Shown piece by piece: positions 1-7,494 of a stretch of DNA of 64,000 nt. Positions within the stretch are counted from its first letter, which is position 1, and each line of letters opens with the position of its first letter. Under the pieces are notes generated by a model. The model was not told where the DNA came from, did not search any database, and was given only the letters and a program-made list of their open reading frames with translations. The DNA comes from Chitinophaga deserti (GTDB lineage: Bacteria; Bacteroidota; Bacteroidia; Chitinophagales; Chitinophagaceae): contig NZ_QFFK01000006.1 in assembly GCF_003149455.1 (NCBI RefSeq), positions 377,136-441,135 of the forward strand, in the 5' to 3' direction. The translations under genes and the position numbers were made by a program.

Positions 1-17
1 AGTTGTAGGTAACAGCC

Positions 18-44
18 GCCGGGGCATTCCTGCCCCGGCTTTTT
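18..44 (+). terminator. Rho-independent terminator of an upstream gene outside the window
   Basis: A perfect 9-bp stem (GCCGGGGCA at 18-26, TGCCCCGGC at 31-39) with a TTCC loop is followed by five T. The gene it ends lies before the window. Bases 1-44 are almost the same as 7447-7490 (three differences), where the same hairpin ends the ABC export operon. Confidence 0.8.
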
Positions 45-281
45 CATTACTGCTTGTCAAAGAACTCCTTCAAAAGTAGCGGTAAGCGGTGGGAGGAAAA
101 AAGAAAAACGCCGTATACGCTTATTTTGTAGCGTTTTGTGGTGTTTTTTACATAAGTTATTGATTATGTAACGGATAGGTTCCATTAGATGAAAGCTATA
201 TCTCCGAAGGGATAAGGAATTTCTCCTCTTTCCCTGCTTTTTCCCTCCAAATCCTTTACTGTATTGCCTGGAGTACCATTT

Positions 282-435
282 GATATACACTAGATATACA
301 CCAGGTATACATGAACCCTTCCTTAATCCTTCTTTAACCCCTGTTTAGATGCGTCTTGAATGCGTCGCGTCTGCCCTTCGTCTGCCCTTCGTCTGCCCTT
401 CGTCTGCCCTTCGTCTGCCCTTCGTCTGCCGTTTG
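282..435. repeat. Tandem array with an 11-bp period (array A)
   Basis: The block reads as fourteen consecutive 11-mers that fall into families of related neighbours. They are GATATACACTA, GATATACACCA, GGTATACATGA; then ACCCTTCCTTA, ATCCTTCTTTA, ACCCCTGTTTA; then GATGCGTCTTG, AATGCGTCGCG; then five exact TCTGCCCTTCG (370-424) and one variant TCTGCCGTTTG. No reading frame here looks coding. The gene-free stretch 45-672 otherwise holds only array B. The function is unknown. The period is close to one helical turn, so bound proteins would sit on one face of the DNA, but replication slippage alone could also build it. Confidence 0.85.
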
Positions 436-540
436 CTTCCATAATACATTGAATATCAGTGCAAATAAAGCCGAATTAGGCCTATTTCGTTGATATTAGG
501 TTTCTAAGTAGTTAATTTTCAATTGTTTTTATGGTTTATC

Positions 541-664
541 GTACCGCTAGTCGTATTGTAACCGTACCGCTTATAGTACTGCTAATCGTACTGGTAATAT
601 ACGCTAATCGTACTGTTGACGTACTGGTGTCGTACGCTAACCGTACTGTTATGGTACTCTTTCC
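541..664. repeat. Degenerate 11-12-bp tandem array with GTAC core (array B)
   Basis: GTAC or a one-base variant begins at 541, 553, 564, 576, 588, 599, 610, 621, 632, 643 and 654, that is every 11 or 12 bases for eleven units. The rough consensus is GTACTGNTAATC. The array ends just before the tetR promoter. It has the same period as array A but a different sequence. Each unit carries a palindromic GTAC, which could be a protein-binding core. No function is known to me. Confidence 0.75.
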
Positions 665-672
665 CTTTTTAA

Positions 673-703
673 TTTGGCGGGTTTGAAATAATTCCTACCT
701 TTG
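673..703 (+). promoter_or_regulatory. Promoter of tetR
   Basis: TTTG at 673-676 and TACCTTTG at 696-703 match the Bacteroidota consensus (-33 TTTG, -7 TANNTTTG) with a 19-bp spacer. The predicted transcription start, near 710, falls inside the palindrome at 709-724, as expected for a promoter closed by its own repressor. Confidence 0.7.
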
Positions 704-708
704 AGGTA

Positions 709-724
709 TTAACCAAATGGTTAA
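709..724. promoter_or_regulatory. Operator palindrome 1, probably for the TetR regulator
   Basis: TTAACCA-AA-TGGTTAA is a perfect dyad with 7-bp arms, directly downstream of the -7 element of tetR. A near copy sits before the TolC gene (1369-1384). The size and the pairing fit a TetR-family operator. The assignment to this regulator is inference. Confidence 0.7.
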
Positions 725-741
725 ACGCTTCAGTTAGTAAC

Positions 742-1350
742 ATGCAGACGACCAACAGCACAGAACAACAGATCATAGACGCAGCGCGTAAGATATTCAT
801 GCACAAGGGTTTTTCCGGCGCCCGTATGCAGGATATCGCCGACGAGGCGGGGATCAACAAGGCGATGCTGCATTACTATTACCGTAGCAAAGACAAGCTG
901 TTTGACATGGTATTTAACGAAGCGGTAGAAAAGCTTCTCAGCCGGGTAAGTGCCGTATTTACTGCCGACCTGCTGCTGGAAGACAAGATACAGGGTGTTA
1001 TCGGCAGCTATATCAGCTCCATCGCCGAAAACCCCTACCTGCCGCTCTTCATCATGAACGAGATCAACCAGGACCCGGACCGGATCATAGACCGCTTTGT
1101 GAACACGCCGAGTTTTCCGAACATACAGGAGTTTATGATGATGTTGAATGCAGAAATGGATAAAGGAACCATTCGCAGGGTAGACCCCGTGCAGCTGATG
1201 ATCAGCATTGTGGCGATGTGCGTGTTCCCCTTCATAGCCAAGCCCCTGTTGAAGGCGGTATTCAAGATCGGAGACCCGGCTTTCGCACAGTTCATCGAGG
1301 AAAGAAAAGCCTTTGTGAGCAGCTTCGTACTCAGCGCCCTTCGGCCCTGA
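742..1350 (+). CDS. TetR/AcrR family transcriptional regulator
   Basis: This 202-residue protein has the usual TetR length. The N-terminal helix-turn-helix lies at about residues 25-55 (core DIADEAGINKAMLHYYYRS, the strongly conserved part of the family). The C-terminal part is a helical ligand domain of no obvious specificity. It most likely represses itself and the six export genes downstream, since matching palindromes lie before tetR and before the TolC gene. The ligand is unknown; a toxic compound exported by the neighbouring pump is the simplest guess. The ATG at 742 follows the promoter and operator by the expected distance. Confidence 0.9.
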   Translation: MQTTNSTEQQIIDAARKIFMHKGFSGARMQDIADEAGINKAMLHYYYRSKDKLFDMVFNEAVEKLLSRVSAVFTADLLLEDKIQGVIGSYISSIAENPYLPLFIMNEINQDPDRIIDRFVNTPSFPNIQEFMMMLNAEMDKGTIRRVDPVQLMISIVAMCVFPFIAKPLLKAVFKIGDPAFAQFIEERKAFVSSFVLSALRP

Positions 1351-1368
1351 TATTTTTTTGGATAGCAA

Positions 1369-1384
1369 TTAACCAATTAGTTAA
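1369..1384. promoter_or_regulatory. Operator palindrome 2 before the export operon
   Basis: TTAACCA-AT-TAGTTAA matches the dyad at 709-724 with one mismatch in the right arm and one change in the centre. It lies in the 49-bp gap between tetR and the TolC gene, so the export genes are probably regulated by the same protein as tetR. Confidence 0.65.
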
Positions 1385-1399
1385 ATAAATGAGTTAGTG

Positions 1400-2656
1400 A
1401 TGTTTAAATTCCTCATTTCCGCGCTGCTGCTGCTTTCCATGGGCGTCCAGGCCCAGGAGCGCTTTCCGCTCGACTCCGCCTGGGCCGCTGCCCGCAGGTA
1501 CTACCCGCTGCTCAAACAGCAGGCTGCCACCGACCGCGCCACTGCGCTCCAGCTCCGCAACATCCGCACCGGCTACCTCCCGCAGGCAGAAATTAACGGT
1601 AAAGCCACCTACCAGTCTGATGTAGTGGCCATTCCCATCAAACTGCCCAATGTCAACATCCCCACCATGCCCAAAGACCAGTACAACCTGTCACTGGACG
1701 TACGCCAGCTCATATACGACGGCGGCGCCATTGCCGGTCAGCGGGAACTGCAGCTGGCCCGGCAGCAGGCAGACCGTCAAAAGGTGGAAGTAGACCTCCA
1801 TCAGCTGCGCCAGCAGGTAGCGCAGGTATATTTCAATGCCCTCATCTGGGATGCGCACATTACCGCCCGCCGCGAAATGATCGCCGAAGTGAAACAGCGC
1901 AGAGAGAAACTGCAGGCTGGAGTAGACAACGGCACTGTACTGGCTTCACAGGCAGATATGTTACATGCAGAACAACTGAAGACGGAGCAGCAACTGGAAG
2001 AAGCCCTGAATGGTAAACAGGCTGCACTGGCTACTCTCGCACTTCTGACGGGTAAACCGGAAGCAGAAATGAATGCCCTCATTTTACCGGCCCCTGCAGA
2101 AACGGGTGACCAGCCTTTACAACGCCCTGAGCAGGCGCTTTTCAGATACCAGCAGGAGGTGCTTCGCCGGCAGGGAGACCTGACAGGTTCACAAACCCGC
2201 CCTAAAGTAAGTGCCTTTGTTCAGGGAGGCTACGGGCGCCCGGGCCTCAACCTGCTTTCCGATAAATTCGACTTCTACTATATGGGCGGCCTCCGTCTGC
2301 AATGGTCTGTTTGGAACTGGCATACCCAGCGTACAGAGCGTGCAGTACTGCAGGAGCAGGAACGGGGCGTGGAGGCGCAGCTGGAAGCGTTCGACCTCCA
2401 GACCAGGGCCCGGCTTCTTCAGCAGAAATCGGAAATCAATACACTATCGGCCGCTATCGTGAAAGACCAGGAGATCGTAGCATTGAGGGGGCGTGTGAAA
2501 AATGTGTCTGCCGCACAACTGGATAACGGGGTGATGACGGTGCACGATTACCTCAGTGATCTCTACGCCGAAACATCCGCCATTATAGCCGGTAAAACCC
2601 GGGAAATCCAATACGTATTCGCTACCATTCAATATCAGGTAATAAAAGGTTATTGA
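1400..2656 (+). CDS. TolC-like outer membrane efflux protein
   Basis: 418 residues from the ATG at 1400 (a GTG directly before it is a less likely start). A signal peptide MFKFLISALLLLSMGVQAQ is followed by a long, glutamine-rich helical protein with the two-fold repeat pattern of outer-membrane efflux channels (about residues 25-220 and 225-418). It would form the outer-membrane exit duct for the HlyD-like adaptor and ABC transporter encoded next. It is the first gene of the operon and its stop lies 2 bases before the next start, so tight co-expression is expected. The family call is firm; the substrate is unknown. Confidence 0.88.
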   Translation: MFKFLISALLLLSMGVQAQERFPLDSAWAAARRYYPLLKQQAATDRATALQLRNIRTGYLPQAEINGKATYQSDVVAIPIKLPNVNIPTMPKDQYNLSLDVRQLIYDGGAIAGQRELQLARQQADRQKVEVDLHQLRQQVAQVYFNALIWDAHITARREMIAEVKQRREKLQAGVDNGTVLASQADMLHAEQLKTEQQLEEALNGKQAALATLALLTGKPEAEMNALILPAPAETGDQPLQRPEQALFRYQQEVLRRQGDLTGSQTRPKVSAFVQGGYGRPGLNLLSDKFDFYYMGGLRLQWSVWNWHTQRTERAVLQEQERGVEAQLEAFDLQTRARLLQQKSEINTLSAAIVKDQEIVALRGRVKNVSAAQLDNGVMTVHDYLSDLYAETSAIIAGKTREIQYVFATIQYQVIKGY

Positions 2657-2658
2657 AC

Positions 2659-3555
2659 ATGAAAACAATTCTCACCACCGCTGCTTCGCTGATGCTCTTC
2701 GCTGCCTGTAAGTCAGGCAACGATGCTGCCGATGCATACGGTAATTTTGAATCCACTGAAGTAATCGTTTCTGCCGAAGCTACCGGCCGCCTGTTGCGGT
2801 TTGATGTGGAAGAAGGGCAGGTGCTTGCAGAAAATGCTGTTGTCGGCGGCATCGACTCCACACAGCTGCATCTCCGCAAAGCTCAGCTGGGGGCTAATAT
2901 TAAAGCGGTGCAAAGCCGTATGCCGGAAGTGAATCCGCAGTTGGCCGTTATCAGGCAGCAGATTGCCACACAGCAGAAAGAGAAAGCACGCATAGAAAAT
3001 CTCCTCAAAGCCAATGCCGCTACCCCCAAGCAGCTCGACGATATCAATGGCGCAATCGCACTGCTGGAAAAGCAATATGCATCCACAGCCTCATCTCTGA
3101 ATACACAGGTATCCGGCCTCAGCAGCGAAACGCAACCGCTGGAATACCAGGTGGCGCAGGTAAAAGATCAGCTCGCGCAAACCCGCATTCTGAATCCCGC
3201 TAACGGTACGGTACTCGTTAAATATGTGGAGGCAGGCGAAGTGGTGAACTATGGAAAGCCACTCTACAAACTGGCCGACCTGCGCACCATGTACCTCAGG
3301 GCATATATCAGCGGGGATCAACTGGCAAGTGTAAAGACAGGGCAGGCGGTTAACGTAGGGATCGATCAGCTGGATGGAACCATCAAACAACTGAATGGTA
3401 CCATCAGCTGGATCTCATCAGAAGCGGAATTTACACCCAAAACTGTGCAGACACGGGAGGAGCGGGTACACCAGGTGTATGCCCTGAAAGTACGTGTGAG
3501 TAACGATGGCAGCCTGAAAATAGGGATGCCGGGAGAAATGCGGATCGCTAAATAA
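2659..3555 (+). CDS. HlyD-like periplasmic adaptor lipoprotein (membrane fusion protein)
   Basis: 298 residues from the ATG at 2659. The N-terminus MKTILTTAASLMLFAACKSG is a lipoprotein signal with cleavage before Cys. Next comes a biotinyl/lipoyl-like strand region (about 30-70, with GRLLRFDVEEGQ), a coiled-coil hairpin (about 75-165, KAQLGANIKAVQSRMPE onward) and the second half of the lipoyl-like domain plus a beta-barrel (ILNPANGTVLVKYVEAGEVV). This is the order of HlyD/AcrA-type adaptors linking an inner-membrane ABC transporter to a TolC channel. Its neighbours supply exactly those partners, as in the YbhG-YbhFSR type of exporter. Confidence 0.87.
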   Translation: MKTILTTAASLMLFAACKSGNDAADAYGNFESTEVIVSAEATGRLLRFDVEEGQVLAENAVVGGIDSTQLHLRKAQLGANIKAVQSRMPEVNPQLAVIRQQIATQQKEKARIENLLKANAATPKQLDDINGAIALLEKQYASTASSLNTQVSGLSSETQPLEYQVAQVKDQLAQTRILNPANGTVLVKYVEAGEVVNYGKPLYKLADLRTMYLRAYISGDQLASVKTGQAVNVGIDQLDGTIKQLNGTISWISSEAEFTPKTVQTREERVHQVYALKVRVSNDGSLKIGMPGEMRIAK

Positions 3556-3561
3556 TTCATC

Positions 3562-4476
3562 ATGGAACCGATCGTTGTACAAAACATTTATAAACAGTTC
3601 GGCAATGTTAGCGCCCTGCACGATATCAGTTTTACCGTAGGGCCGGGGGAACTGTTCGGGCTGATAGGGCCTGACGGTGCGGGTAAAAGCACCCTGTTCC
3701 GCATACTGGCCACACTGCTGCTTGCAGATAAAGGAAAGGCAATGGTGAATGGATTGGATGTGGTAAAGGATTACCGCGCCATCCGCAGGCAGGTGGGCTA
3801 TATGCCGGGGAAATTTTCCCTCTACCAGGATCTGACGGTGGAAGAAAATCTCCATTTCTTCGCCACCATTTTCAATACTACGGTCAAAGAGAATTACGAC
3901 CTCATCCGCGATATTTACGAACAGATCGCTCCATTTAAAAACCGACCTGCGGGTAAGCTCTCAGGAGGTATGAAACAAAAGCTGGCCTTGTGCTGTGCGC
4001 TTGTACATAAACCCTCCGTGCTCTTCCTAGATGAGCCTACTACCGGGGTAGATCCTGTTTCCCGCAAAGAGTTCTGGGATATGTTGCAACGCCTGAAGGA
4101 AAAGAACATACCAATCCTTGTTTCTACCCCCTATATGGATGAGGCAACGCTGTGCGACCGGGTGGCACTTATGCAGAATGGTGCCATCATGCAGATAGAC
4201 ACGCCTCCGGCCATCGTGGCGGAATTCCGGACAAAGATCTGGGCATTCAAATCCGATGATATGTACAGGCTCATCCGTGATCTGCGGGCACATCCGGAAG
4301 TGAAAACCTGTTTCGCTTTCGGTGAATTCCTGCATGTTACCATGACGGCAGGTCCGGAAGAAGTGAGTGGCAGTCTTACCGCCGGTGGGCACACCGGTTT
4401 GGTGATAAAGCCTGCCAATGCGGGGATCGAAGATGTTTTCATGGCCCTGATGCAGGCGCAAACCCAACCTGTATGA
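3562..4476 (+). CDS. ABC transporter ATPase subunit 1 (H-loop His replaced)
   Basis: 304 residues with Walker A GPDGAGKS (about 36-43), Q-loop region, canonical signature LSGGMKQK, Walker B LFLDEP and D-loop. The switch (H-loop) position reads VSTPYMDEA, where the usual residue is His (THYMDEA), so this subunit has Pro there. The C-terminal 80 residues are an accessory domain common in drug/lipid export ATPases. It overlaps the second ATPase gene by 4 bases (ATGA), which suggests coupled translation and a heterodimer. In E. coli YbhF the two ATPase domains are fused; here they are separate genes. Confidence 0.92.
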   Translation: MEPIVVQNIYKQFGNVSALHDISFTVGPGELFGLIGPDGAGKSTLFRILATLLLADKGKAMVNGLDVVKDYRAIRRQVGYMPGKFSLYQDLTVEENLHFFATIFNTTVKENYDLIRDIYEQIAPFKNRPAGKLSGGMKQKLALCCALVHKPSVLFLDEPTTGVDPVSRKEFWDMLQRLKEKNIPILVSTPYMDEATLCDRVALMQNGAIMQIDTPPAIVAEFRTKIWAFKSDDMYRLIRDLRAHPEVKTCFAFGEFLHVTMTAGPEEVSGSLTAGGHTGLVIKPANAGIEDVFMALMQAQTQPV

Positions 4477-5204
4477 CGCAGTCTGCCATTACCACCACAG
4501 CCCTTACGAAGCGCTTTGGCAATTTCATAGCCACGAATGCGATCACTTTTGATGTGGCGCAAGGGGAGATCTTCGGGTTTCTCGGGGCAAATGGTGCAGG
4601 TAAAACCACCGCGATGCGCATGCTCTGCGGTCTGCTCAGGCCCAGTAGCGGAGAAGCGCGTGTGGCGGGTTTCGATATCTATACCCAAACTGAGAAGATC
4701 AAACAGCGGATCGGGTACATGAGCCAGAAATTCTCGTTGTATGAAGATCTGACCGTTAAAGAGAATATCCGTTTCTATGGAGGTATTTACGGGCTTAGTA
4801 ACCGTCAGATCCGGGACAAAACTGCAGACCTCCTGCAGCGCCTCAGCCTGGAACAGGAAGGGAATATGCTCGTAAAGGCGTTGCCACTGGGATGGAAGCA
4901 GAAGCTCGCTTTCTCCATAGCCGTGATCCATGATCCATCCATTGTGTTCCTCGACGAGCCTACGGGCGGGGTAGACCCCATTACCCGGCGGCAGTTCTGG
5001 GACCTTATTTATGAGTCCGCGGCAAAAGGCGTCACCATATTCGTTACCACGCACTATATGGATGAAGCGGAATATTGCAATCGCATTTCTATTATGGTAG
5101 ACGGGAAGATTAAAGCACTTGATACCCCGGCAGCCCTGAAGAAGCAATATGGTGCAGATACGATGAACGAAGTTTTTTTGCAGCTCGCCAGAGCCAAATC
5201 CTGA
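4473..5204 (+). CDS. ABC transporter ATPase subunit 2 (degenerate signature)
   Basis: 243 residues with Walker A GANGAGKT, Walker B VFLDEPTGGVDP and an intact H-loop VTTHYMDEAEYC. The ABC signature is degenerate: LPLGWKQK in place of LSGG. With subunit 1 this gives one composite site that has both defects (no switch His, broken signature) and one fully canonical site. Such asymmetry is known in heterodimeric ABC exporters. It starts inside the stop of subunit 1 and is followed after 3 bases by the first permease. Confidence 0.92.
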   Translation: MTQSAITTTALTKRFGNFIATNAITFDVAQGEIFGFLGANGAGKTTAMRMLCGLLRPSSGEARVAGFDIYTQTEKIKQRIGYMSQKFSLYEDLTVKENIRFYGGIYGLSNRQIRDKTADLLQRLSLEQEGNMLVKALPLGWKQKLAFSIAVIHDPSIVFLDEPTGGVDPITRRQFWDLIYESAAKGVTIFVTTHYMDEAEYCNRISIMVDGKIKALDTPAALKKQYGADTMNEVFLQLARAKS

Positions 5205-5207
5205 AAC

Positions 5208-6314
5208 ATGAAACAGTTTTTCGAGTTCGTCAAAAAAGAGTGTTTCCACATATTCCGCGACCGGCGGACCCTCATCATTCTATTCGGAATGCCGGTGGTA
5301 CTTATTGTGCTGTTCGGTTTTGCCATTACCAACGAGATCCGCCACGCCCGTGTTGCTGTGCTGGATTATTCGCAGGATGCGCTCAGCCATGGCCTCGTCA
5401 ATAAAATCACTGCATCCACCTACTTTGATCTGGCCGAAAATCTTCGCAGCGAAAAAGATATCCTGCCTGCTTTCAGAAAGGGAGATATCCGTATGGTGAT
5501 CGTGATCCCCAATGGTTTTTCCCGCGATTTTATCCGGGAAAGGAAAGCATCCATCCAGTTATTGACGGATGCGTCAGACCCCAATACTGCCACCACACTT
5601 ATTAATTACGCCAACGCAATTATTGGCCGGTATCAGCAGGAGCAAACCAATCTGCAGCATTTACCGCTCACCATCCACCCTGAAGTACGCATGGTGTATA
5701 ATCCCATGCTGAAAAGCGTTTTCCTGTTTGTGCCGGGTGTTATGACGCTTATACTCATGCTGGTTTGTGCCATGATGACCTCGATCACCATCACACGGGA
5801 GAAAGAACTGGGTACGATGGAGATATTGCTGGTATCGCCGCTCAGGCCTATGCTGATCATTGCGGGAAAAGTGGTGCCTTACGTCCTGCTTTCCTTTTTC
5901 ATCTCCATCATCATCCTCTGCCTCGGCAGCTGGATATTCGGGATGCCGGTAAAGGGGAGCATTCTGTTGTTGCTTTCTGCCTGCGGACTGTTCTGTTTAA
6001 CAGCACTCTCGCTGGGGATTCTCATATCGAGCCTTACCAACTCGCAGCAAACTGCGATGATGGTTTCCATGATGGGGCTGTTGCTCCCTACCATACTGTT
6101 AAGCGGCTTTGTATATCCCATCGAAAGTATGCCGGTGCCCTTACAGATTGTATCCAATATCCTTCCTGCCAAATGGTTCATCATCATTTTGAAAGACATT
6201 ATGCTGAAGGGTAGCGGCCTACGGCAGATTGCCCTGCCAATGGGGATTTTGGGGGGTATGACCTGCTTTTTCCTCATCGTGAGCCTTCGTAAGTTTAAAA
6301 TCCGTTTAAGCTGA
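5208..6314 (+). CDS. ABC-2 type transporter permease 1
   Basis: 368 residues with the ABC-2 plan: one membrane helix near residue 22-42 (TLIILFGMPVVLIVLFGFAI), a large extracytoplasmic domain (about 45-170), then five to six helices to the end. The N-terminal segment FRDRRTLIILFGMP is typical of YbhS/YbhR/YhhJ-type exporter permeases. Its stop overlaps the start of the next permease (TGATG), so the two are probably made in equal amounts and form the transmembrane heterodimer for the two ATPases. Confidence 0.9.
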   Translation: MKQFFEFVKKECFHIFRDRRTLIILFGMPVVLIVLFGFAITNEIRHARVAVLDYSQDALSHGLVNKITASTYFDLAENLRSEKDILPAFRKGDIRMVIVIPNGFSRDFIRERKASIQLLTDASDPNTATTLINYANAIIGRYQQEQTNLQHLPLTIHPEVRMVYNPMLKSVFLFVPGVMTLILMLVCAMMTSITITREKELGTMEILLVSPLRPMLIIAGKVVPYVLLSFFISIIILCLGSWIFGMPVKGSILLLLSACGLFCLTALSLGILISSLTNSQQTAMMVSMMGLLLPTILLSGFVYPIESMPVPLQIVSNILPAKWFIIILKDIMLKGSGLRQIALPMGILGGMTCFFLIVSLRKFKIRLS

Positions 6315-7429
6315 TGCGTACCATATTCTTCATATTACAGAAGGAGTTTTTGCAGATCTTCCGCAACAAATCCATGCTGCCTATCATATTTGTAGTCCCG
6401 GTTGTGCAATTGCTGGTACTGGCTTTCGCCACCAATTATGAAATCCGCAATCTGTCTATCGATATCGTGGATCATGATGGCGGTAACTGGAGCCAGCAGC
6501 TGAAAGGGAAACTGCTTTCTTCCGGGTATTTCACCCTCAACCGGCAAACAACTGACAAGGCCGCCTTCGATGATCTGGAGGCTAATACGGCAGATCTCAT
6601 CCTTACCATCCCGCGGCATTTCGAGCGGGATCTGGTGCGGGGGAACGAAGCGAAAGTACAGCTGCTGGTGAACGCAATCAATGGCAGTAAAGCAGGACTG
6701 GCGGCTGGCTACGCACAAAGTATCCTCGGTGATTTTAACCGCCGCATCCGGATGGAGTGGCTGGCGCTGGATGAGGATGACGCGCCTTCGCATTTTGACA
6801 CCAGTTTCCGCTACTGGTTTAACCCCGGACTGAATTACAAATTCTTTATGGTGCCTGGCATTCTTGTGGTGCTGGTAACATTGATCGGAGCGTTTTTGTC
6901 GGGGATGAATATTGTGAAGGAAAAGGAGATGGGGACTATTGAGCAGCTAAACGTGACCCCTATACGCAAGTTTCATTTCATCATCGGGAAGCTGCTGCCA
7001 TTCTGGATCATCGCCTTGTTTGAGCTGGCGTTTGGGCTAATGGTGGGCAAGCTGGTATTTAACCTGCCTTTCGCCGGCAGTCTTGGATGGATATTCCTGT
7101 TTGCAGCTGTATACCTGCTGGTGATGCTGGGATTGGGGCTGCTCATTTCCACCTTTACGGAAACCCAGCAGCAGGCTATGTTCATCACCTGGTTTTTCCT
7201 CATTATCTGCATCCTGATGAGCGGATTATTTACTCCCATAGAGAGCATGCCGGGCTGGGCGCAGCATATCACGCAGTTTAATCCTGTGGCGTATTTCGTA
7301 AAGGTAATACGGATGGTGATGCTGAAGGGGAGCGGCTGGGTGGATATCAGGCAGTACCTGTTTATAATGATCGCATTTGCTGCAGTACTGAATGCCGTAG
7401 CTGTCTGGAATTACCGTAAAACCGCATAA
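6314..7429 (+). CDS. ABC-2 type transporter permease 2
   Basis: 371 residues, same topology as the preceding permease and related to it (opening FRNKSMLPIIFVVPVVQLL, later KEKEMGTIEQLNVTPI against KEKELGTMEILLVSPL). It is the last gene of the operon and is followed by a hairpin terminator. With the other permease it should form the export channel. Bacterial relatives export drugs or cationic compounds; nothing in the sequence fixes the substrate here. Confidence 0.9.
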   Translation: MRTIFFILQKEFLQIFRNKSMLPIIFVVPVVQLLVLAFATNYEIRNLSIDIVDHDGGNWSQQLKGKLLSSGYFTLNRQTTDKAAFDDLEANTADLILTIPRHFERDLVRGNEAKVQLLVNAINGSKAGLAAGYAQSILGDFNRRIRMEWLALDEDDAPSHFDTSFRYWFNPGLNYKFFMVPGILVVLVTLIGAFLSGMNIVKEKEMGTIEQLNVTPIRKFHFIIGKLLPFWIIALFELAFGLMVGKLVFNLPFAGSLGWIFLFAAVYLLVMLGLGLLISTFTETQQQAMFITWFFLIICILMSGLFTPIESMPGWAQHITQFNPVAYFVKVIRMVMLKGSGWVDIRQYLFIMIAFAAVLNAVAVWNYRKTA

Positions 7430-7463
7430 TATCATTCATTTATAACAGTTGTAGGTAACAGTT

Positions 7464-7490
7464 GCCGGGGCATTCCTGCTCCGGCTTTTT
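7464..7490 (+). terminator. Terminator of the export operon
   Basis: The stem GCCGGGGCA (7464-7472) pairs with TGCTCCGGC (7477-7485) with one G-T pair, loop TTCC, then five T. The element with its upstream flank (7447-7490) is a near copy of bases 1-44. Confidence 0.8.
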
Positions 7491-7494
7491 ATTA

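Noticed and set aside
57..290. 77-codon frame on the minus strand at the window start
   Set aside because: Composition and sequence (Arg, Lys and Phe-rich runs) are not protein-like, and it lies in the AT-rich repeat region. No homology is recognised.
282..435. CRISPR array
   Set aside because: Units are 11 bp and contiguous with no spacers between them, and no cas genes are present.
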